A program made the position numbers and the translations under genes. Positions 60,793-64,000 of a stretch of 64,000 nucleotides of DNA are shown here, one piece after another. Source of the DNA: Acanthaster planci (taxonomy: Eukaryota; Echinodermata; Asteroidea; Valvatida; Acanthasteridae); NCBI RefSeq assembly GCF_001949145.1, contig NW_019091380.1, forward strand, positions 1,770,231 to 1,834,230, read 5' to 3'. Every line of letters begins with the position of its first letter. Within the stretch, counting starts at the first letter, position 1. Under the pieces are notes generated by a model, which saw only the letters and a list, made by a program, of their open reading frames with translations, had not been told where the DNA came from and ran no database searches.

Positions 60793-62869
60793 GTAACACA
60801 AGTCACATAATACACAAAAAGTTAACTGTGTACCAAAACCCCAAGGGTATTGAGTTTGTCAATTACAAAACTCCTCCTTCAGTCAGTCAGTGTGCAACAA
60901 ACTAAATTATAACAACAATAACCCGTGGCTATCTGCCTAGGATTATACATCTGGCACTGAAGTTGGTAACGCGAGTTAAACGTAAAGCGAGTCACAGCAT
61001 TTAAAGCAGCGGGGTACCGTGAGTCACAATTTAAACTGCAGTAGTTGCAGTGCTTATTATCTTTTCATCAGTGCCAATTGTTTTCTAAAGTTTATCAGGT
61101 TTATTGGCATCTGAAATAGAGGGCAGCAGATAATATTGTCATAATTCCATACACCGTTTCCTGTTAGTTTTGCAACGTTCCTCATTTGCATCATGTACAT
61201 GTACAGTACATGTGGGCTGAAAAACAAAAGATTTACGTCTATCATCATCTATCTGAAATAAAGGTAAGTAAATTTAACTTTCTCACAAAAACATATCGAT
61301 AGGGGTGAAAAGTATTAAACTTTCCTAAAAGTGAAAGGAAATAACGAGGAAAAATGGGGCACACATTGCACCAATTGTAGAATTTAGACAAATGAAATGC
61401 ATGGAATTCTATGTAGCATGACCTCTATGGCTATTGCAATGCAAACTATACACAATGTAGCATACCGGTGAATTTTTCTCCTGTTTTAGGCTTATTCTTG
61501 TCTTTCTGCGTATCAAGTGTCATTTAGAAATACACATGTACATGTACTGTACCAGTGTACTGTACTAAGCCTAAAACATGTATAGTCGACAATATTACTT
61601 AATACATGTACCTGTATTGCTGAATGGCGTTGTTGTAAAATGGTTAAGGAGAAATTTTTTCATACATTGTAAACCACACATAAAGTGATTTAAGAGCTGT
61701 TGACTGTTTTCCATAACCAAGCAAAAGTGCCTGCAGGGTTACCTTTGATAATTTGTATCCCACAACATTAGACATGTTTACTAGTGCCAAATAATAAAAA
61801 AATCACTGTGATAGCTCGTGAAATGTTCATATTGGTATGTACTTCACATGTAAGATTACAAGGACATGCATTGCACATGTTTGTACTATATTTTAATAAT
61901 TGGCAAGGTATCATTAATAAATTGCCTTTCATTTTTGTAAAATTACCTGTAAGGAATGTCCCAAAATTTTACTAGAACTGTTCTTTCATTTCAGATATTG
62001 CCGATATATGTATGGCTCTCACAGCAGCAGAAAGACAATGAAAAAGACATTAAAAAGTTTGTGTAGCGACTACAGTAAGCAACAGAAAGAGATGAGCAGA
62101 AAAAGCTGTGAGCTCAAGAAGGCAATGGAACAAACCTAACAAAAGCTAAACAGAACAGGCTGAAAAATTCACAGTCAACCATCGTGGCCTTACAACTTCT
62201 TGTCATGAAGTGTGTTTGATCAACCATATGTGGTAATGTGGCATTTATTCAAAATGACATGTGCCAGTTACTTTTCTTGGGGGGGCACCACATGTCAATT
62301 CATCAAAGTAATTCTTTTAGCGGTCATGATATGAAAATGTTATAATTATTAACTTGGCAACTATTTGTCTTCTCATTTAACTGCAAACCTGAAAGCATTG
62401 TTGCACTGGTAACTATGTATACACAAACAGAATCAAGCTAATGTGTGAATAATCTACATGTAGGGTAATCTTGAAGTAACATGAGTCACAGTAACGCGAG
62501 TCACATCGATTATTTATGTTTTTTCCTAAACTGGTTGGGAAATGCAAATCATTTTAGGTGACTTAGAAATGGTATTGAGTTGTGAGTTTCTGATAACTAT
62601 TCATTGTTTTCTCGAATTCATAGTTTGAGGAGAAATTTGATTTAAACCTCAGCCGATTTTACTGCTTTTCTTTTGAGTAACACGAGTCACGCTTAAATTA
62701 CAATGCAATAAAAGCGTCGTTATCTATTGAAATCAATTTTTGTTTGTGTTATTTTATACCAAGTGTTAGTAAGTACCTACACAAAGTAAGTGGAATTTTT
62801 AACTGCTACATTTCAGTACTTGTGTGGTTATAAAAGTTTCAAAATGAGCTAACATGTAACACAAGTCGC
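60793..62869 (+). repeat. Eight dispersed copies of a GTAACRCRAGTCAC-like motif
   Basis: Copies, all on the + strand, start at 60793 (GTAACACAAGTCAC), 60966 (GTAACGCGAGTTAA), 60982 (GTAAAGCGAGTCAC), 61014 (GTACCGTGAGTCAC), 62476 (GTAACATGAGTCAC), 62491 (GTAACGCGAGTCAC), 62677 (GTAACACGAGTCAC) and 62856 (GTAACACAAGTCGC). Spacing is irregular. The function is unknown. Confidence 0.7.
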
Positions 62870-63271
62870 CAAGGAAATGCGTGGTCTAATTTTAGTGCTG
62901 CAGTGCAGCTGTTTTGGTATTTCCGGTTTTTGGTATTTCCAACGGTATAATTGCAGTGGCATTGACTAACTTTGATTTTTTTTCCACATACCTACAAATA
63001 GTGGCCTGAGTAGGCACAACTTATGCACACAACCGAGGCCTGGCATAATATTTATGTACTTTACATGTAGCATAGGACTACAGCCTACATGTACATGGAA
63101 CAAAAATATGGGGATGATGGGAGTTAAATGTGTGTACTTTGCCCCATCTGCCAGTTACCCTGCACCATCCTGTGATTTTTTGCTTTGGTTGTGCTAGCCT
63201 AGTACCCTGGGAAAACTAAGTTAAAGCCCCAGCCCATCACCAATACCAATAACCTAGTGATGGCATTGTTA

Positions 63272-63293
63272 TGACTTTGAGAACTCAAAGTCA
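63272..63293. repeat. Near-perfect palindrome, 10-bp stem
   Basis: TGACTTTGAG and CTCAAAGTCA are reverse complements separated by two bases. Confidence 0.7.
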
Positions 63294-63624
63294 CTAACTA
63301 CATGTGTTTTTGAGCCAGTGTAATTTACATAGAGCAGTAATGCTATGGGGTTTTTAATGGCACATTTGAATTTTTTGGAAAAACTGATGTTTTTACACAC
63401 CAGTCTCTCGCTTCCACCCAACGACGATTGCATCGTCCATGCTGTTTGTGTTTATCACATTGCGCATGTGTTCGGCTGGCCAATGTCCAAGCTTGCCCCG
63501 CATCTTGCTTCGAGCATTTTTGAAAGCGGGGGGATTTCTAAAATCTTATTATCTGCCATAGCTACACAGCGCAGTGCATAGTCACACAGTAAAGGCAGTT
63601 GTGCAATGAAAACAAGATGTTGCT

Positions 63625-63883
63625 CCCTTGGTCCCATGCTCTTAAACCCTTGTTCCACCCGTGTCGCCCCCTTGGTCCCAGGCTCTTAAACCCTTGTTCC
63701 ACCCTTGTCGCCCCCTTGGTCCCAGGCTCTTAAACCCTTGTTCCTGCCTTATCGCCCCCTTGGTCCCAGGCTCTTAAACCCTTGTTCCTGCCTTATCGCC
63801 CCCTTGGTCCGATGCTCTGAAACCCTTGTTCCACTCTTGTCGCCCCCTTGGTCCCATGCTCTTAAACCCTTGTTCCACCCTTT
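63625..63883. repeat. 44-bp minisatellite, about six copies
   Basis: Units start cccttggtccca and end tgtcgcc at 63625, 63669, 63713, 63757, 63801 and 63845 (last partial), with a few variants (ccaccctt or ctgcctta in the third quarter). The Pro/Leu-rich open frame across it is a by-product and has a non-ATG start. Confidence 0.92.
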
Positions 63884-64000
63884 CTAATAGCTACAGGTAC
63901 CTTAAGTTTCCACTCAAGCACACACAAAATTGATTGGAAATTCGAAAAATGATGTCATTGAAAAACTTTAAACACAATAAATAATATACAGTGTACATTT

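Larger units (their letters stand above)
60160..63600. other. No gene recognised; repeated motif region
   Basis: AT-rich DNA with many TACATGTA-type palindromes (60213, 61196, 61540) and eight copies of a GTAACRCRAGTCAC-like motif. Short ORFs are not supported by splice or domain evidence. Confidence 0.45.

Noticed and set aside
63705-63887. Pro/Leu-rich ORF at the end of the window
   Set aside because: It is the minisatellite read as protein and has a non-ATG start.

Overview
This is eukaryotic DNA from an animal, most likely a marine invertebrate deuterostome (echinoderm, hemichordate or cephalochordate; I cannot resolve which). The reasons are short coding exons with GT-AG introns, AT-rich intergenic DNA full of SINE, LINE, MITE, Harbinger and Polinton-type remains, recurrent TAGGCCTA and TACATGTA palindromes, and a local expansion of natriuretic-peptide-receptor-like genes. 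There are no operons or bacterial features.

The core is a tandem array of four duplicated units on the + strand. Each intact unit has a conserved upstream block and a six-exon gene for a ~400-residue protein. The protein has a signal peptide and a type I periplasmic-binding-protein fold ectodomain (ANF_receptor family: natriuretic peptide receptors / receptor guanylate cyclases). Gene A spans 6596-18193, gene B 25966-32069 and gene C 44015-48889; 1.0-1.7 kb holds a relic (copy 0) with only part of exon 4. All three genes stop in exon 6, before any transmembrane, kinase-homology or cyclase domain, so they are predicted to make secreted, soluble receptor ectodomains. The 3' flanks of the units are also homologous, so whole units of roughly 16-19 kb were duplicated. 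Copy-specific insertions have changed intron lengths: a 164-bp tandem repeat and a SINE in A, a (CTAC)n tract and a hAT-like element in B, a small TA-flanked MITE in C.

Gene A appears to carry two copies of exon 3, but the first copy lies in a segment bounded exactly by single unresolved bases (11527 and 13956). This may be an alternative haplotype placed in tandem by the assembly.

Between units there is a LINE reverse-transcriptase fragment (0.1-0.97 kb), a plausible terminal exon of an unrecognised minus-strand gene (24.3-24.6 kb), a decayed PIF/Harbinger element with convergent accessory protein and transposase (39.5-41.7 kb), and a possible solo LTR (42.6-43.2 kb).

From about 49.9 to 60.1 kb lies a broken Polinton/adintovirus-like element. 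It has a protein-primed type B DNA polymerase pseudogene, an A32-like packaging ATPase fragment, a minus-strand conserved virus-like protein, and small decayed ORFs. It is interrupted by LINE 3'-end copies, a 307-base assembly gap and a tRNA-like element. The last 4 kb has no recognisable gene, but contains eight copies of a GTAACRCRAGTCAC-like motif and a 44-bp minisatellite.
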